Below are positions 21,218-22,951 of a stretch of 22,951 nt of DNA, piece after piece. The stretch is from DAIDKA01 sp035485475. GTDB lineage: Bacteria > Pseudomonadota > Gammaproteobacteria > Steroidobacterales > Steroidobacteraceae. Where the stretch lies: positions 1 to 22,951 of the forward strand of contig DATHOA010000103.1 of the NCBI GenBank assembly GCA_035485475.1, in the 5' to 3' direction. The notes beneath the pieces were generated by a model. The model was not told the DNA's origin, ran no database searches, and worked only from the letters and a program-made list of their open reading frames with translations. Made by a program: the position numbers and the translations under genes. Position 1 is the stretch's first letter; each line of letters starts with the position of its first letter.

Positions 21218-22093
21218 ATGTGCGAGAACGATGACTTCGATGCATTAGTCCAGTACCAGCGGCGGGGCCCGGCCCTGTCGCGGCGCGAGTTCGGGGCCCT
21301 CTCGGTGGGCGCGGGGTTGATGTCCCTGGTACCGGCCGGCGCGTATGCCGCGGCGACCACCGGTGCCGATGTGACCATCACGACGGCCGATGGCATGTGC
21401 GATGCCTACTTCGTGCATCCCGCCAAGGGCAAGCACCCCGCCGTGTTGATCTGGCCCGATATTTTTGGCCTGCGCCCGGCGTTCAAACAGATGGCAACGC
21501 GCCTGGCCGAGTCCGGATACTCGGTGCTCGTGGTCAATCCCTTCTACCGCATCCAGAAGGCACCGACCTCAACCAGTCAGAATTTCGCCGATCCGGCCAC
21601 GCGCACCGCGCTCACCGGGATGATGGGATCCTTGTCACCGAAGACCGTGGCGACCGATGCCGCGGCGTTCATTCCCTGGCTGGACGCACAAGCCTCCGTC
21701 GACAAGACGAAAAAGCTGGGGACGACGGGCTATTGCATGGGCGGTCCATTCACCATGCGGGTCGCGGCGCAGTTCCCGGATCGTGTGGGTGCCATCGCGA
21801 CCTTCCACGGTGCCGCGCTCGCGAGTGACAAGCCGGACAGTCCGGTCCTGTTGGTGCCGAAGATGAAGGCCAGCGCGCTGATCGCCATCGCCGCCAGCGA
21901 TGACATGACCGACCCGAAGGCCAAGGACCTGCTGGAAGCCGCCTTTACGACCGCCGGACTGCCGCATGAGGTGCAGGTCTACGAGGGCACGAAGCATGGC
22001 TGGTGTCCCACCGACTCGGGCGTCTACGACCATGATTCGGCGGAAAAAGCCTGGGCGCGGTTGTTGTTCTGGTTCAACAAGTCACTGGTGTAG
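21218..22093 (+). CDS. Dienelactone hydrolase-family protein with Tat signal
   Basis: This 291-residue protein of the dienelactone hydrolase family has a twin-arginine signal, S21-R-R-E-F followed by GALSVGAGLMSLVPAGAYAAA. The mature domain shows VLIWPDIFGLRPAFKQMATR and the nucleophile motif G171-Y-C173-M-G-G with the cysteine typical of the family. An acid in AASDDMTDPKA (228-232) and His260 in GTKHGW complete a plausible Cys-Asp-His triad. Classical dienelactone hydrolases are cytoplasmic and open lactone rings in chloroaromatic breakdown. Export of this one points to another ester or lactone substrate in the periplasm. That would fit a product of the divergent alcohol dehydrogenase (inference). 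The ATG at 21218 follows AGGAGAG at ideal spacing; a longer frame upstream lacks the Tat context. The aldo/keto reductase begins 8 nt after the stop. Confidence 0.9.
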   Translation: MCENDDFDALVQYQRRGPALSRREFGALSVGAGLMSLVPAGAYAAATTGADVTITTADGMCDAYFVHPAKGKHPAVLIWPDIFGLRPAFKQMATRLAESGYSVLVVNPFYRIQKAPTSTSQNFADPATRTALTGMMGSLSPKTVATDAAAFIPWLDAQASVDKTKKLGTTGYCMGGPFTMRVAAQFPDRVGAIATFHGAALASDKPDSPVLLVPKMKASALIAIAASDDMTDPKAKDLLEAAFTTAGLPHEVQVYEGTKHGWCPTDSGVYDHDSAEKAWARLLFWFNKSLV

Positions 22094-22101
22094 TCATCCC
22101 G

Positions 22102-22951
22102 ATGATGACGCGCCGGCTCGGCAGCACCGGCCCCAATGTTTCGATTGTGGGCCTGGGCTGCATGGGCATGTCCGGGATTTACGGGCCCAGTGACCGCGCC
22201 GAGAGCCTTGCGACGATTCACGCGGCTATCGCCGCCGGCATCACGCTACTTGATACCGGCGACTTCTACGGCATGGGGCATAACGAGCTGCTGATCCGCG
22301 ACGCGCTCAGCGGCGTGCCCCGCGATACCGTGCAGATCAGCGTGAAGTTCGGCGCCTTGCGTGGACCGGACGGGGCCTGGCTGGGATACGACAGCCGCCC
22401 GGCGGCCGTGCGTAATTTCGTTACCTACTCGCTGCAGCGACTGGGTACCGACTACATCGACATCTACCGCCCCGCGCGGCTCGACCCCGACGTGCCCATC
22501 GAGGAGACGGTGGGGGCCATCGCCGATCTCATCAAGGCCGGCTACGTGCGGCATGTGGGTCTGTCCGAGGTCGGCGCCGCCACGCTGCGCCGCGCCGCCG
22601 CCGTGCACCCCATCGTCGATCTGCAGATCGAATACTCGCTGATCTCACGCGGCATCGAGGCGCAGATCCTGCCCACCTGCCGCGAACTCGGGATCGACAT
22701 CACTGCCTATGGCGTGCTGTCGCGCGGTCTGATCAGTGGCCACTGGGACACGACGCTCGTCGCCGGCGGCAAGGATATCCGCCCGTTCAACCCGCGCTTC
22801 CAGGGCGCGAACCTTGTGACCAATCTCGCGTTGGTCGACAGGCTGCGCGGTGTCGCGGCCAGCATTGGCGCCACTGTCGCGCAGGTCGCAATCGCCTGGG
22901 TGGCCGCGCAGGGTGAGGACATCATTCCGCTCATCGGCACCAAGCGACGGG
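22102..22951 (+). CDS. Aldo/keto reductase, partial (runs off window end)
   Basis: The reading frame is open from an ATG at 22102 (or 22105) to the window end, 283 codons without a stop. It begins MMTRRLGSTGPNVSIVGLGC and shows aldo/keto reductase landmarks: LLDTGDFYGMGHNE with Asp51 and Tyr56, SVKFG with Lys82, SLQRLGTDYIDIY, PIEETVGAIADLIKAGYVRH and the late GVLSRGLISGHW. The fourth member of the usual Asp-Tyr-Lys-His tetrad is missing. Where relatives read YYQHRVDP this protein has YRPARLDP, with Ala125 in the histidine position. I believe this occurs in a recognised subgroup, so it need not be a defect. No ribosome-binding site is seen; the 8-nt gap to the dienelactone hydrolase gene suggests coupled translation. 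It probably reduces a carbonyl with NADPH. Confidence 0.9.
   Translation, partial: MMTRRLGSTGPNVSIVGLGCMGMSGIYGPSDRAESLATIHAAIAAGITLLDTGDFYGMGHNELLIRDALSGVPRDTVQISVKFGALRGPDGAWLGYDSRPAAVRNFVTYSLQRLGTDYIDIYRPARLDPDVPIEETVGAIADLIKAGYVRHVGLSEVGAATLRRAAAVHPIVDLQIEYSLISRGIEAQILPTCRELGIDITAYGVLSRGLISGHWDTTLVAGGKDIRPFNPRFQGANLVTNLALVDRLRGVAASIGATVAQVAIAWVAAQGEDIIPLIGTKRR

Overview
The window is GC-rich, densely packed bacterial chromosome. It carries a bo3-type ubiquinol oxidase, a KatG catalase-peroxidase, FecI/FecR regulation, OmpW-type outer-membrane barrel sequence, Tat and Sec export signals and two periplasmic PQQ/haem-c dehydrogenases. Together these point to an aerobic Gram-negative proteobacterium. 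I favour a gammaproteobacterium of the Steroidobacter/Nevskia/Xanthomonas kind, but this is inference from gene content, not a phylogeny. I see no tRNA, rRNA, CRISPR array, insertion sequence or phage gene.

Layout. (1) 2-1024: the C-terminal part of katG, ended by a strong hairpin. (2) 1067-2944, minus: a PQQ beta-propeller dehydrogenase with an N-terminal haem-c domain, resembling polyvinyl-alcohol dehydrogenase. (3) 3066-9403, plus: a tight eight-gene run with overlaps or gaps of at most 26 nt. It encodes a DJ-1/PfpI protein, a YpfJ-type zinc peptidase, an STN-OmpW fusion, a FecI-like ECF sigma factor, a FecR anti-sigma regulator, a D-2-hydroxyacid dehydrogenase with a Sec signal peptide, a Tat-exported DUF3237 protein and a leaderless-type DUF3237 protein. 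(4) 9422-12421, minus: a membrane diguanylate cyclase with a periplasmic propeller sensor. (5) 12776-16669, plus: cyoABCD. (6) 16666-17283 minus and 17345-18262 plus: a TetR repressor divergent from an alpha/beta hydrolase, sharing a 30-bp near-perfect double palindrome; an SGNH hydrolase follows. (7) 19001-21094, minus: a quinohaemoprotein alcohol dehydrogenase with a C-terminal haem-c domain, divergent from a Tat-exported dienelactone hydrolase (21218-22093) and a partial aldo/keto reductase (22102 onward).

The best candidate for something undescribed is the core of region 3. A FecI/FecR pair sits directly behind an outer-membrane protein carrying the STN signalling domain. That domain is not on a TonB-dependent receptor but on what looks like a small OmpW-type barrel. 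The FecR stop codon overlaps the start of an apparently exported NAD(P)-type dehydrogenase, and two DUF3237 proteins follow. This looks like a TonB-independent cell-surface signalling cassette, possibly sensing a small hydrophobic compound. The ligand and the regulated genes are not shown by the sequence.

Functionally, the window mixes periplasmic alcohol oxidation (two quinohaemoproteins), a terminal quinol oxidase, peroxide defence and several hydrolases. This suits an organism living on varied organic compounds. Gene starts below were chosen from ribosome-binding sites, overlaps and signal peptides visible in the sequence.
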